A stretch of 64,000 nt of DNA from Streptomyces sp. P9-A4 (GCF_036634195.1 NZ_JAZIFY010000001.1:3606501-3670500); one strand, 5' to 3'; counted from the stretch's first letter, positions 35,101 to 45,852 are shown. Translations and numbers: made by a program. Notes: generated by a model from the sequence alone, not told the origin.

Positions 35101-36018
35101 GTGACTCCAGCACTCCGCAGGACACGCGTGCGGGCCCTCGGCCCCGCGCTCACCTGCGCGTTCGCCTGCGCGTGCACGGTGTACGCGGCACCGGCGGGGC
35201 ACGGGGCGAGCCTTGGACACGGGGCGGGCCTCGGGTACGGGGCTGCCTCCACGCACGGGGGGTTCTTCGCGCGCGGGGGGTTCGTCGCACACGGGGCCTT
35301 CGCCGGGTCCGGGACTGTCGCCGGGTCCGGGGCGCCCGGTGTCACGGTGGGCGTCGCCGGTCCGGGCGCCCTTGTGGTGCCGCCCCCGGCCGGCACCACC
35401 CCCGCCGCGCCCCCTTCTTCCACCGCGCTCCCCTCCTCCGCCGCGCTCCCCTCCTCCGCCGCGCCCTCCGCGACCGCGACCCCCTCCTCCCCGGCCGCCA
35501 CCGTCTCACCGGGGCGCACCGGGGGCGCCGGTACGCCCGCGTCCCCCGCGCCCGCACCGAGCGGGACCGGGGCGCCCGGCACCGGGGGACCCGCCACGGG
35601 GGCGCCCGCCGCGTCCGGAACGGCCGTCGGCGAGCCCAGCGACGCCCCCGCGCCCAGTGGCTCCGCGTCCCTCGCCGGGCGCCCCGCCGGGGAAGGGCGG
35701 CCCCGGCCGGGCCGGTCCCTGGGCCCGAGCGCCTCGGCGGGCGCCGCGAGACCGTCGCCCGGCCCCTCCCGTACCGAAACCGCAACAGAGCCGCAGGCCC
35801 CCGGGGACGTCGGGGCGGCGGACGAGGCGGTACGCGAGGAGGACGCGGCCCTCCCCGATACACCGCCCGCCAGCCGGCGCGCCGCCGCGCCCCGTATCGC
35901 GTCGGAAGCCGCGTCGCCCCTCGCTGACCAGCGGGTTCCCGTCCTCACGCTGGGTGTGGGGCTCGCCCTGATGGGGCTCGGGATCGGTTTTCTCGGGCTG
36001 CGGATGCGCCGCCGCTGA
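35101..36018 (+). CDS. Ala/Pro/Gly-rich secreted protein with C-terminal membrane anchor
   Basis: 305 residues. Signal-type segment (residues about 13-30: LGPALTCAFACACTVYAA), then about 230 residues of Gly/Ala/Pro/Ser/Thr-rich disordered sequence, ending in a helix (VLTLGVGLALMGLGIGFLGL) with RMRRR tail, the topology of a surface stalk. No sortase motif. No known domain. GTG 35101 has a GGGAGG SD 11-16 nt upstream; a longer start at 35047 lacks an SD and sits in a palindrome. Base composition fits coding, but low complexity lowers certainty. Confidence 0.6.
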   Translation: MTPALRRTRVRALGPALTCAFACACTVYAAPAGHGASLGHGAGLGYGAASTHGGFFARGGFVAHGAFAGSGTVAGSGAPGVTVGVAGPGALVVPPPAGTTPAAPPSSTALPSSAALPSSAAPSATATPSSPAATVSPGRTGGAGTPASPAPAPSGTGAPGTGGPATGAPAASGTAVGEPSDAPAPSGSASLAGRPAGEGRPRPGRSLGPSASAGAARPSPGPSRTETATEPQAPGDVGAADEAVREEDAALPDTPPASRRAAAPRIASEAASPLADQRVPVLTLGVGLALMGLGIGFLGLRMRRR

Positions 36019-36103
36019 GCCGCCCTGAGCGCCCGGGTCCCCCTTGAGGCGGACCCCCCGCTTCCCCCTCAGGACGGTTGTCGTCCTCGGCATACCCGGT
36101 ATA

Positions 36104-36116
36104 CATACTGAGTATG
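36104..36116. promoter_or_regulatory. PadR-type operator CATACT-G-AGTATG overlapping the gene start
   Basis: Perfect 6-bp arms; further GTATAC at 36100-36105 extends the ATAC/GTAT pattern. PadR regulators typically bind ATAC...GTAT palindromes and repress themselves. The site covers the ATG at 36114, suggesting a leaderless, autoregulated transcript. Confidence 0.65.
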
Positions 36117-36866
36117 TCGATCCGCCACGGGCTCCTCGCCCTTCTCGAACGCGGCCCTCGCTACGGCTCCCAGCTCCGTACGGAGTTCGAGTCCCGCACC
36201 GGCTCCACCTGGCCGCTCAACGTCGGCCAGGTCTACACGACCCTCAGCCGTCTCGAGCGCGACGGCATGGTCGCCCAGGGCGGCGAGGACACGGCCGGGC
36301 ACGCGCTCTACGCGATCACCGACAGCGGTCGCGCCGAGCTGAGGACCTGGTTCGAGAGGCCGGTGGACCGCACCAGCCCTGCCCGTGACGAGCTGGCCAT
36401 CAAGCTCGCCATGGCGGTGGGTGCCCCCGGCGTCGACATCCGCCACGTCATCCAGTCCCAGCGCCGGCACACCGTGCAGGCGATGCAGGACTACACCCGG
36501 CTCAAGGCCCAGGCACTCGTCGCCGTCGAGAGCGGCGGAGCACGGGAACGGGACGACGTGGCCTGGCTGCTCGTCCTGGAGCAGCTGATCTTCCAGACCG
36601 AGGCCGAGGCGCGCTGGCTGGACCATTGCGAGTCCCGGCTGATCCGTCTGTCGGCGCTCGACGCGAGCACGGCCACGAACACGGCCCCGGGCTCGGACAC
36701 GGACACAGGCACAGGCCCGGGCACGGACCCCGGTGGTCGCGCAGACCTCGGTATCGGCACCGGCGCCGGCACGACCACCGGTGCCACCGGAACCGCCACC
36801 CCCGTGTCCGCCGTATCCCCGCCGTCCGTCGCCGAGGCCGCCCCACCCATGGGCGGGGCGCGCTGA
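36114..36866 (+). CDS. PadR family transcriptional regulator
   Basis: 250 residues. Winged helix 1-80 (HGLLALLERGPRYGSQLRTEFESRTG, VYTTLSRLERDGMV) and a helical Vir-type C-terminal dimerisation domain to about 185. The last about 65 residues are a Gly/Thr/Ala-rich tail not found in the family core. It sits 101 nt upstream of an ABC transporter gene pair, the usual arrangement for PadR repressors of drug or peptide exporters. Confidence 0.93.
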   Translation: MSIRHGLLALLERGPRYGSQLRTEFESRTGSTWPLNVGQVYTTLSRLERDGMVAQGGEDTAGHALYAITDSGRAELRTWFERPVDRTSPARDELAIKLAMAVGAPGVDIRHVIQSQRRHTVQAMQDYTRLKAQALVAVESGGARERDDVAWLLVLEQLIFQTEAEARWLDHCESRLIRLSALDASTATNTAPGSDTDTGTGPGTDPGGRADLGIGTGAGTTTGATGTATPVSAVSPPSVAEAAPPMGGAR

Positions 36867-36967
36867 CCGCACATCGCGCCCCACCCCGTACCGCTTCCGC
36901 ACCACCTTCCACCGATCGCTCCCGTACCCGGCAGCCCGCCGCGTACGCCCAAGGGGGGACCCCTTTC

Positions 36968-37702
36968 ATGTCCGCACCGCAGCCCGTGCTGCAACTCAAG
37001 AACCTGACCCGCGTCCATGGCGCGGGTGCCACCGAGGTGCATGCCCTGCGCGGCATCGACCTCGCCGTGTACCCGGGTGAACTCGTCGCCGTCATGGGCC
37101 CGTCCGGCTCCGGCAAGTCCACGCTGCTCACCATCGCGGGCGGCCTCGACACCCCCACCTCGGGCCAGGTGATCGTCGAGGACACCGACATCACCACCGC
37201 GAGCGTCAAGCAGCTCGCCGCCCTGCGCCGCCGCAGCATCGGCTACGTCTTCCAGGACTACAACCTCATCCCGGCCCTCACCGCCGCCGAGAACGTCGCC
37301 CTGCCCCGCGAGCTGGACGGCACCTCCGCGCGCAAGGCCCGCGTCGAGGCCGTGAAGGCCCTGGAGGAGATGGGGCTCGGCCACCTCGCCGACCGCTTCC
37401 CCGACGAGATGTCCGGCGGTCAGCAGCAGCGCGTCGCCATCGCCCGCGCCCTGGTCGGCGACCGCCGCCTGGTGCTCGCCGACGAGCCGACCGGCGCCCT
37501 CGACTCCGAGACCGGCGAGTCCGTGCTCGCCCTCCTCCGCACCCGCTGCGACGCGGGCGCCGCCGGCGTCCTCGTCACCCACGAGCCGCGGTTCGCCGCC
37601 TGGGCGGACCGGGTCGTGTTCCTGCGGGACGGCGCCATCGTCGACCAGACCGTGCGCAGCGAAGCCGATTCCCTGCTGTCGGGCCAGGTGGCCGAAGCGT
37701 GA
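36968..37702 (+). CDS. ABC transporter ATP-binding protein (MacB/LolD type)
   Basis: 244 residues. Walker A GPSGSGKST (about residue 45), signature MSGGQQQRVAIARAL, Walker B LVLADEPTGALD, H-loop VTHEPR. Belongs to the FtsX-permease-associated exporter group (antimicrobial-peptide or lipid type). ATG 36968. The 3' end overlaps the permease start by 4 nt (GTGA). Confidence 0.96.
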   Translation: MSAPQPVLQLKNLTRVHGAGATEVHALRGIDLAVYPGELVAVMGPSGSGKSTLLTIAGGLDTPTSGQVIVEDTDITTASVKQLAALRRRSIGYVFQDYNLIPALTAAENVALPRELDGTSARKARVEAVKALEEMGLGHLADRFPDEMSGGQQQRVAIARALVGDRRLVLADEPTGALDSETGESVLALLRTRCDAGAAGVLVTHEPRFAAWADRVVFLRDGAIVDQTVRSEADSLLSGQVAEA

Positions 37703-40560
37703 AGACCTGGTTCCACTCCTGGCGGGCCGCGATCCGCATCGCCCGTCGTGACGCCTGGCGTTCCAAGGGCCGCAGCGCCCTCGTCCTCGCCATGATCGCC
37801 CTGCCCATCCTGGGCGTCAGCGCCCTCGATCTGACCTACCGCAGCTCCGAGCTGTCCCCCACCGAGCGCGCGGACCGCCTGATCGGTGCGGCCGACGCCC
37901 TGTTCAAGGACCCCGAGTACGACGGGGTGCCGATCTTCCAGGACCCGCTCGGCGAGATGAGCACGCCGGCCAAGGACTACGGCGACATGGCCTGGCCCAG
38001 CGGCCCGACCGATATCACCAAGACCTTCCCCGCGGGTTCCACCGTCCTGACGGACCGCACCGGTTCGGCCAAGCTGACGACGACCCACGGTCTGCTCGTG
38101 ACCGAGGTCCGTGAGCTCAAGGCGGGCGACCCGATCGCCCGCGGCATCACGACCCTCCTCGAAGGACGGTTCCCGGAGAAGAACGACGAGGTCATGGCGA
38201 CCTCGCACTTCCTGGAGGCCAGCGGTCTGTCGGTCGGCTCGACCGTTTCCGCCCGCAACTTCGACCACCCGTACCGGATCGTCGGCTCCTACGAAATTCC
38301 GGACGCGCTCAAGACGGACCAGATCAACGCGCTGCCCGGCGCCTTCCTCGCGCCGTACGCGAAGGCCGCCGAGAAGGCCGGTCTGTCCGGTCCCGGGGGC
38401 TCCACCAGCTATCTGGTGCGCAAGCCCGGTGGTTTCACGTGGAACATGGTCAAGGAGATCAACACCAAGGGTGTGACCGTCGCCTCGCGCGCCGTGCTCC
38501 TCGACCCGCCGGCCGACTCCGAGGTCCCGCTCTACCAGAAGGCCGACTGGGGCTTCCACGACGGTTCGACGGGGGGCGCCGCCGAACTCGCCTCCGTCGT
38601 CACCGTCGTCGCCCTGGCGATGCTGGAGATCTGTCTGCTCGCCGGGCCCGCCTTCGCGGTCGGCGCCCGCCGCTCGCGCCGCCAGCTCGGGCTCGTCGGC
38701 GCCAACGGCGGTGCCCGCAGCCACATCCGGGCCATCGTGCTGAGCGGCGGTCTGGTCATCGGTGTCGCCGCGGCGGTCACCGGCACGGTCCTCGCCGTCA
38801 TCCTCACCCTGCTGCTCCAGCCGGTCCTCGAGCAGACCATGGGCCAGCGGTTCGGCGCCTTCGACGTCCGGCCGCTCGAACTCCTCGGCATCGCGCTGCT
38901 CGCCGTCCTGACCGGTCTGCTCGCCGCGATCGTCCCGGCGATCACCGCCTCCCGGCAGACCGTCCTCGCCTCGCTCACCGGCCGGCGCGGAGTCCGCCGC
39001 TCCAGCCGGGTCCTGCCGCTGATCGGCCTCGGGGCCGTTCTTCTCGGCGGTGCCATCGCCCTCTTCGGCTCGCTGGTCAGCGGGCAGGTCGCCATCGTCG
39101 CGGGCGGCTCGGCCCTCGCCGAGCTGGGCGTCGTCGCCATGACCCCGGCCCTGGTGGGCCTGTTCGGGCGCACCGGGCGCTGGCTGCCGCTGTCGCCGCG
39201 GCTCGCGCTGCGGGACGCCGTGCGCAACCGGGGCCGTACGGCGCCGGCCGTGGCCGCCGTCCTCGCCGCCGTCGCGGGCACGGTCGCCGTCTCCACGTAC
39301 ATGGCCAGCCGTGAGGCCGAGAGCAAGGCCTCGTACGAGGCGCGGCTGCCGTACGGCGCGGTCACCGCCGTCGTCACGGAGGAGGGCGGCCGGGACGTCC
39401 CCGCGGTCCGCGACGCACTCCAGCGCTACCTGCCGGTCGACGTCCGCGCCGATGTCGAGCGGGTCTCCGTCGGCAAGCCCAGCTGTGACCCCTGGGGCCG
39501 CGGCGCGGGCTGCGGCCGCTACGAGATCGTCATCCCCCCGGCGAACGAGTGCCCGCTGTACAAGGCGATCCCGGGCGGCGGTGACCCGTCGGAGAAGTTC
39601 ACCCCCGAGCAGCGCCGGAAGCTGCTCGCCGAAGACTGGCGCTGCAACCAGTCCTCCGGCGGCGGCTGGGTCTCCGCCGAGGGCGGTCTCCTCGTCGGAG
39701 ACGCCAAGCTCCTCCAGGTCCTCGGCATCAAGGACGCCGGAGCCGTGAAGGCCCTCGCCGAGGGGAAGATCGTCAGCTTCTCCCGCGCCCAGATCGACAA
39801 GAACGGCACCGTCGGGATCAAGCAGATCACCGACCTCGCCGCCGCCGACAAGGCGCTCGACGCGAACCGTCCCGCACCGGGGAAGGTCAGCTCCGTCCCC
39901 GCCTACCGCGTGCCCGGCAACCCGGAGACCTACGGCCTCCAGGGCCTGATCACCCCGGCCACCGCCAAGGCCGCCGGACTGTCGACCGTGCCGCTCGGCA
40001 CGTACGTCACCACCGACCGGATGCCCGACACCGAGGCCCGCCAGAAGCTCGACGGCGAACTCGCCAAGCTCGGCAGCAACGTCGAACTCCACCTGGAGGA
40101 GGGCTTCGTCAACAGCAACAGCCTCATCCTCCTGTCGCTGTCCATCTTCGCCGGCCTCGTCACCATCGGCGCCGCGGGCATCGCCACCGGGCTCGCCCAG
40201 GCCGACGCCGAGGCCGACCTGAAGACGCTCGCCGCCGTCGGCGCCCCGCCCCGCGTCCGCCGCACCCTCAGCGGCTTCCAGTGCGGAGTCGTCGCCGCGA
40301 TGGGCGTGATACTCGGCTCGGCGGCCGGAATGCTGCCGGCCATGGGGCTCCGGCTCACCGAGGAGCGCGAGCAGATCGCCATGTACAAGCAGAGCCTCGC
40401 CGAGGGCTGGGGCGGCGACATGTCCGAGCCGTTCGTCCCGATCGTCATCCCCTGGGAGACGCTCGGCGGCCTGCTCGTCGCCGTACCGCTCGGCGCCGCC
40501 CTGCTCGCCGCCCTCGTGACCCGCTCGCGCGGCGCGGTGGCCCGGCGCGCGGCGACCTGA
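37699..40560 (+). CDS. FtsX-like ABC transporter permease
   Basis: 953 residues. N-terminal helix (about 20-40), extracytoplasmic domain, FtsX core 1 at about 300-440, further helices near 450-540, a second large extracytoplasmic domain (about 545-800, with cysteines in SCDPWGRGAGCGR, NECP and WRCNQ that could form disulfides), and FtsX core 2 at about 810-950. This is the 10-helix layout of peptide/antibiotic-sensing exporters, with a doubled extracellular domain. GTG start at 37699. Confidence 0.94.
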   Translation: MKTWFHSWRAAIRIARRDAWRSKGRSALVLAMIALPILGVSALDLTYRSSELSPTERADRLIGAADALFKDPEYDGVPIFQDPLGEMSTPAKDYGDMAWPSGPTDITKTFPAGSTVLTDRTGSAKLTTTHGLLVTEVRELKAGDPIARGITTLLEGRFPEKNDEVMATSHFLEASGLSVGSTVSARNFDHPYRIVGSYEIPDALKTDQINALPGAFLAPYAKAAEKAGLSGPGGSTSYLVRKPGGFTWNMVKEINTKGVTVASRAVLLDPPADSEVPLYQKADWGFHDGSTGGAAELASVVTVVALAMLEICLLAGPAFAVGARRSRRQLGLVGANGGARSHIRAIVLSGGLVIGVAAAVTGTVLAVILTLLLQPVLEQTMGQRFGAFDVRPLELLGIALLAVLTGLLAAIVPAITASRQTVLASLTGRRGVRRSSRVLPLIGLGAVLLGGAIALFGSLVSGQVAIVAGGSALAELGVVAMTPALVGLFGRTGRWLPLSPRLALRDAVRNRGRTAPAVAAVLAAVAGTVAVSTYMASREAESKASYEARLPYGAVTAVVTEEGGRDVPAVRDALQRYLPVDVRADVERVSVGKPSCDPWGRGAGCGRYEIVIPPANECPLYKAIPGGGDPSEKFTPEQRRKLLAEDWRCNQSSGGGWVSAEGGLLVGDAKLLQVLGIKDAGAVKALAEGKIVSFSRAQIDKNGTVGIKQITDLAAADKALDANRPAPGKVSSVPAYRVPGNPETYGLQGLITPATAKAAGLSTVPLGTYVTTDRMPDTEARQKLDGELAKLGSNVELHLEEGFVNSNSLILLSLSIFAGLVTIGAAGIATGLAQADAEADLKTLAAVGAPPRVRRTLSGFQCGVVAAMGVILGSAAGMLPAMGLRLTEEREQIAMYKQSLAEGWGGDMSEPFVPIVIPWETLGGLLVAVPLGAALLAALVTRSRGAVARRAAT
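38432..38445. other. Near-parS site (GTTTCACGTGGAAC, one mismatch)
   Basis: Differs from the parS consensus at one position (A11 to G) and lies inside the permease gene. It could be a weak ParB site or chance, since GTTTCACGTGGAAC is also sensible coding sequence (GFTWN). Confidence 0.35.
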
Positions 40561-40578
40561 CGGTCTTCGTTGCCGTCC

Positions 40579-40621
40579 TGTGCCCCCGGACGAGGGTGGA
40601 TCACCCTCGTCCGGGGGCACA
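40579..40621. terminator. Strong hairpin terminator of the ABC transporter operon
   Basis: TGTGCCCCCGGACGAGGGT pairs with ACCCTCGTCCGGGGGCACA around a 5-nt loop (GGATC), starting 19 nt past the permease stop. An 18-19 bp uninterrupted stem without U-tract. Confidence 0.9.
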
Positions 40622-40657
40622 CCCCGTGGTGACGCTTGGGTACGAGAGAATGGCGGC

Positions 40658-41206
40658 ATGGAGATGCCGAGGAATGACAGGTCGCAGGAGAGCCCCCAGG
40701 TCCTCATCGTGGGACAGGACGGGATGGCGCTCGGCGGCACTCAGGGCGACGACGAACCCCGCGAGGTCCCGGTGACGGAAATGGTCGAGCAGCCTGCCAA
40801 GGTCATGCGGATCGGCAGCATGATCAAGCAGCTCCTGGAGGAAGTACGCGCGGCACCTCTCGACGAGGCCAGCCGGGTCAGGCTCAAGGACATCCACGCC
40901 AGCTCCGTGAAGGAGCTGGAGGACGGGCTCGCGCCCGAGCTGGTGGAGGAACTGGAGCGTCTCTCCCTGCCGTTCACCGACGAGGCGATCCCCTCCGAGG
41001 CCGAGCTGCGCATCGCGCAGGCCCAGCTGGTGGGCTGGCTGGAGGGCCTCTTCCACGGCATCCAGACGGCGCTGTTCGCCCAGCAGATGGCGGCGCGCGC
41101 CCAGCTGGAGCAGATGCGCAGGGCGCTCCCGCCGGGTGCGGGTCACGACGATGACGACGACGACCGCGGCCACGGCCACGCGGTCCGCTCGGGCCCGTAC
41201 CTGTAG
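40658..41206 (+). CDS. bpa: Bacterial proteasome activator Bpa (PafE)
   Basis: 182 residues. A conserved helical core (about 40-150; VMRIGSMIKQLLEEVRAAPLDEASRVRLKDIHASSVKELEDGL) that forms a dodecameric ring on the 20S proteasome and opens its gate without ATP or Pup, admitting unfolded proteins. The C-terminus ends SGPYL, fitting the proteasome-docking HbYX-like tail (GQYL in mycobacteria). A His/Asp-rich linker precedes it. ATG 40658 (or 40664, two codons in) is the start. Bounded by terminators on both sides, so monocistronic. Confidence 0.93.
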   Translation: MEMPRNDRSQESPQVLIVGQDGMALGGTQGDDEPREVPVTEMVEQPAKVMRIGSMIKQLLEEVRAAPLDEASRVRLKDIHASSVKELEDGLAPELVEELERLSLPFTDEAIPSEAELRIAQAQLVGWLEGLFHGIQTALFAQQMAARAQLEQMRRALPPGAGHDDDDDDRGHGHAVRSGPYL

Positions 41207-41235
41207 GGGTCGCGCGTAGACCTTGACCGTACGGA

Positions 41236-41270
41236 GGAGGGGCCCGGCACATTTTGTGCCGGGCCCCTCC
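41236..41270. terminator. 16-bp perfect hairpin terminator of bpa
   Basis: Arm GGAGGGGCCCGGCACA and its exact complement around a TTT loop, 30 nt after the bpa stop. Also lies past the array downstream of the convergent oxidoreductase. Confidence 0.92.
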
Positions 41271-41280
41271 CGCGTCCCCG

Positions 41281-41429
41281 CCTCAGGCCTGGGGCGCTGT
41301 CACCGCAGCCCCGCCTACGGCCCGGGGCGCTGTCACCGCAGCCCCGCCTACGGTCCGGGGCGCTGTCACCGCAGTCCCGCCTACGGCCCGGGGCGCTGTC
41401 ACCGCAGCCCCGCCTCAGGCCTGGGGCGC
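41281..41429. repeat. 33-bp tandem array duplicating the 3' end of the oxidoreductase gene
   Basis: Four full units (41281-41313, 41314-41346, 41347-41379, 41380-41412) with few substitutions, plus a partial fifth (41413-41429) that is the authentic gene end with stop codon TCA at 41415-41417. Unit core CCTACGGCCCGGGGCGCTGT. Confidence 0.95.
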
Positions 41430-42401
41430 GAGCAGCAGCACCTTGCCGACGTGGCCGCCGGCCTCCAGCACCCGGTGCCCCTCGGCGGCCTCCGCCAGCG
41501 GCAGCGCCCGGTCGACGACCGGCCGGACCGTACCCGCGGCGATCAGCGGCCAGACGTGCTCCCGGACGGCGGCGACGATCGCCGCCTTCTCGTCCGCGGG
41601 CCGGGCCCGCAGCGTGGTCGCCATGACCGCGGCGCGCTTCGCGAGCAGCGCACCGAGGTTCAGCTCGGCCTTCACCCCGCCCTGGAGACCGATGACGACG
41701 AGGCGGCCGTTGACGGCCAGCGCCTTCACGTTCCGGTCCAGGTACTTGGCCCCCACGATGTCCAGGACGACGTCCGCGCCCGCCCCGTCCGTCGCCTTCG
41801 CCAGCTCCTCGACGAAGTCCTGCTCCCGGTAGTCGATGAGGATGTCCGCGCCCAGCTCGGCGCAGCGCGCCAGCTTCTCGGGGCCTCCGGCGGTGACCGC
41901 GACCCGCGCCCCGACCGCCTTCGCCAGCTGGATCGCCATCGTGCCGATCCCGCTCGCGCCACCGTGCACGAGCAGCGTCTCGCCCGGCCGCAGGTGCGCG
42001 ATCATGAAGATGTTGGACCAGACGGTGCAGGCGACCTCGGGGAGCGCGGCGGCCTCGGCCAGGTCGACGCCCTCCGGCACGGGAAGCAGCTGCCCGGCCG
42101 GTACGACGACCTTCTGGGCGTAACCACCGCCGGCGAGCAGCGCGCACACCTCGTCGCCGACCGCCCAGCCGGCCACACCCGAACCGAGCGCGACGATCCG
42201 GCCCGAACACTCCAGACCGGGGTACGGGGACGTGCCCGGCGGCGGGTCGTAGAAGCCCTGCCGCTGGAGCAGATCGGCGCGGTTGACGGCGCTCGCCACC
42301 ACCTCGACGAGCACCTCGCCCTCGCCGGGTACAGGATCGGGCACCTCGGCCCAGACGAGGGCCTCGGGACCACCGGGTTCCGGAATCGTGATCGCATACA
42401 T
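41415..42401 (-). CDS. NADPH:quinone oxidoreductase (PIG3-type zinc-free MDR family)
   Basis: 328 residues of the medium-chain dehydrogenase/reductase family. GroES-like N-terminal half (NRADLLQRQGFYDPPPG is the PIG3/TED2 signature), Rossmann motif VHGGASGIGTMAIQLA at about 145-160. The catalytic zinc cysteines are absent, as expected for quinone reductases. ATG at 42401. Convergent with bpa. Confidence 0.93.
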   Translation of the reverse strand: MYAITIPEPGGPEALVWAEVPDPVPGEGEVLVEVVASAVNRADLLQRQGFYDPPPGTSPYPGLECSGRIVALGSGVAGWAVGDEVCALLAGGGYAQKVVVPAGQLLPVPEGVDLAEAAALPEVACTVWSNIFMIAHLRPGETLLVHGGASGIGTMAIQLAKAVGARVAVTAGGPEKLARCAELGADILIDYREQDFVEELAKATDGAGADVVLDIVGAKYLDRNVKALAVNGRLVVIGLQGGVKAELNLGALLAKRAAVMATTLRARPADEKAAIVAAVREHVWPLIAAGTVRPVVDRALPLAEAAEGHRVLEAGGHVGKVLLLAPQA

Positions 42402-42449
42402 GGCGGCGAGGCTACTCCCGCCGACGCACCGGGGCCCGGTGCCCCGTGC

Positions 42450-43531
42450 TCAGTCCTCGGGCGGCGTGCTGAGCGGGGTGACCGCCGTGGCACGCACGAT
42501 GGTGATCACCCGGTCGGTGAGCTGGAGCGGGCTGGCGGCGGGGTCGTCGTAGCCGAGCAGCCGGTGGCCTCGCAGCACGCTCACCACCAGGTCGCCTGTC
42601 TCCCGCACGCTCTTGCCGACCTCGCTCTTGGTCACCGGGCGTTCCACCAGGTCGAGGCCCGAGCCCTGCTGGATCAGGTCCTCCATGACAGTGCCCGCGC
42701 TGGGGCTCAGCACGGAGAGGCCGAGCAGCCGCCCGGCGGCGCTGGCGCTGGTGATGACCGCGTCCGCACCGGACTGGCGCAACAGCGGCGCGTTCTCCTC
42801 CTCGCGGACCGCGGCGACGATCTTCGCGCCCCGGTTGAGCTGGCGTGCCGTGAGGGTGACCAGGACGGCCGTGTCGTCGCGCTGGGTGGCGATGACGATC
42901 TGGCGGGCCCGCTGCACCTCGGCACGGAGCAGCACGTCACTGCGGGTCGCGTCGCCGACGACTCCGACGAACCCGTCCGCGTTCGCCGTCTCGATGACCT
43001 TGGTGGACGGATCGACGATGACGATCTGGTCCTTGCGGAGGCCGGTCGCGCAGAGGGTCTGGATCGCGGACCGCCCCTTGGTGCCGAAGCCGACGATGAC
43101 GGTGTGGTCGCGCAAGGTGGACCTCCAGCGGTTCAGCCGGAACTCCTCGCGGGTCCGCTCGGTGAGGACTTCGAGGGTGGTGCCGACCAGGATGATCAGA
43201 AACAGCACGCGCAGGGGCGTGACGAGCAGGATGTTGGCGAGCCGCGCCGAATCGCTGTACGGCACGATGTCGCCGTAGCCGGTGGTGGAGAGGGTCACGG
43301 TCGCGTAGTAGGCGCAGTCGAGGAAGTCGAGCGTGCCGTTCGCGTTGTCGTGGTAGCCGGCGCGGTCGACGTAGACGATGAGGATGGTCACGGCGAGCAC
43401 GGCCATCGCCATGAGCAGCCGCTTGCCGACCTGGCGCAGCGGACGCTCGACGACCCGGCGGGGGAGCCGGATGCTCGGGCTCGCGATCCGCTCGTCCGCC
43501 TGGCGGGCCATCACGTCGCGGCTGGGAAGTT

Positions 43532-43535
<4 letters not shown>
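42450..43535 (-). CDS. Potassium channel with TrkA/RCK domain
   Basis: 361 residues. Two helices (about 33-52 and 85-108) flank a pore loop with selectivity filter TTGYGD. C-terminal RCK_N Rossmann domain (HTVIVGFGTKGRSAIQTL) and RCK_C/TrkA-C domain (about 255-340). Gates K+ flux in response to nucleotide or ion binding. Start choice: GTG 43535 lies 10 nt after AAGGAG, better than GTG 43544 (1 nt) or ATG 43511. The chosen start codon lies inside parS. Confidence 0.9.
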
Positions 43536-44997
<1,462 letters not shown>

Positions 44998-45001
<4 letters not shown>

Positions 45002-45852
45002 CCGGCCTCGTCCTGCTCGGCGGCCCAGCGCTGGGCCAGCGCGGCGGCCTTCCTGGCGGCCTCGGCGACCGCCTCGGGCCCGCCGTCGCTGCCCGCGCGC
45101 GCCGCCGCGTAGCCCACCAGGAAGGTGGTCAGGGGCGCGGCGGGGCGAGCCACCCCGTGGGCGGCGTCGCGGGCCAGGTCCAGCAGTACGCCGGTGTCGA
45201 CGTCCAGCTCGATGCCCAGTTCGTCCTTGACTGCGGTGATCCATTCATCCAGCACGCCCCCATGCTCCCTGATCCGGGCCCGCGCCGTGGCGATGTCCTC
45301 CCAGGTGTCGCAGTCGAAGGAGGCCAGCGGCCCCGCGGCGACCCGGGTGAGCTTCAACGCCCCGGCGAGCAGGCGCAGCGCGCCGCCCGCGAGGGTGCCG
45401 CGCCGTTCGGCGGCGAGTGCCAGTTCGCGGCGGAGCGGCGCGGCCCGGTAGGCGGCGACGAGCGGCTGGTCCCGTCCCTCGGCGTCGGTGAGGAGCGCGG
45501 CTTCGGCCTCGGGGTCCTCGGCGAGTGCGCCGAGCAGCCGCCGGACGGTGTCCTCGTCGAGGAAGGGCAGGTCGGCGGAGAGCACGAGCAGGACTTCGGC
45601 CCGGGTCTCCCGTACCCCCGCGTCGAGGGCGGCCAGCGGGCCTCCGCCGGGCGGGTCCTCGCGGGTCCAGCGGACGGGGCGGACGGTCGGGCGGGGGCCG
45701 CCGACGACCACGGTCCGGTCCGCGCCGGCGCAGGCCGTGAGGACCCGGTCGAGGAGCGCCCGGCCTCCGACCCGTACTCCGGGCTTGTCGGCGCCACCGA
45801 GGCGCGTGGCGGCGCCTCCGGCGAGCACGACGGCGTCATGTGCTGTGGTCAC
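44998..45852 (-). CDS. MobA-like NTP transferase with C-terminal DUF6457-type domain
   Basis: 284 residues. Nucleotidyltransferase fold 1-185 with the LAGGAATRLGGADKP pyrophosphorylase loop and SADLPFLDED metal motif, as in MobA molybdenum cofactor guanylyltransferase. The extra about 80-residue helical C-terminal domain (LDEWITAVKDELGIELDVDTGVLLDLARDAAH) is common in actinobacterial versions. GTG start 45852. Coupled to moeA, supporting a role in cofactor synthesis. Confidence 0.92.

Noticed and set aside
35047..36018. ATG 35047 as start of the low-complexity secreted protein
   Set aside because: No SD, and the codon lies in a perfect palindrome; GTG 35101 has a GGGAGG SD and puts the hydrophobic signal near the N-terminus.
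13855..36018. LPXTG sortase substrates
   Set aside because: Both secreted proteins (13855 and 35101) end with a membrane helix and basic tail, but neither has an LPXTG/LAXTG motif before it.
41281..41429. CRISPR array
   Set aside because: Units are directly contiguous with no unique spacers and copy the adjacent gene's end; no cas genes in the window.
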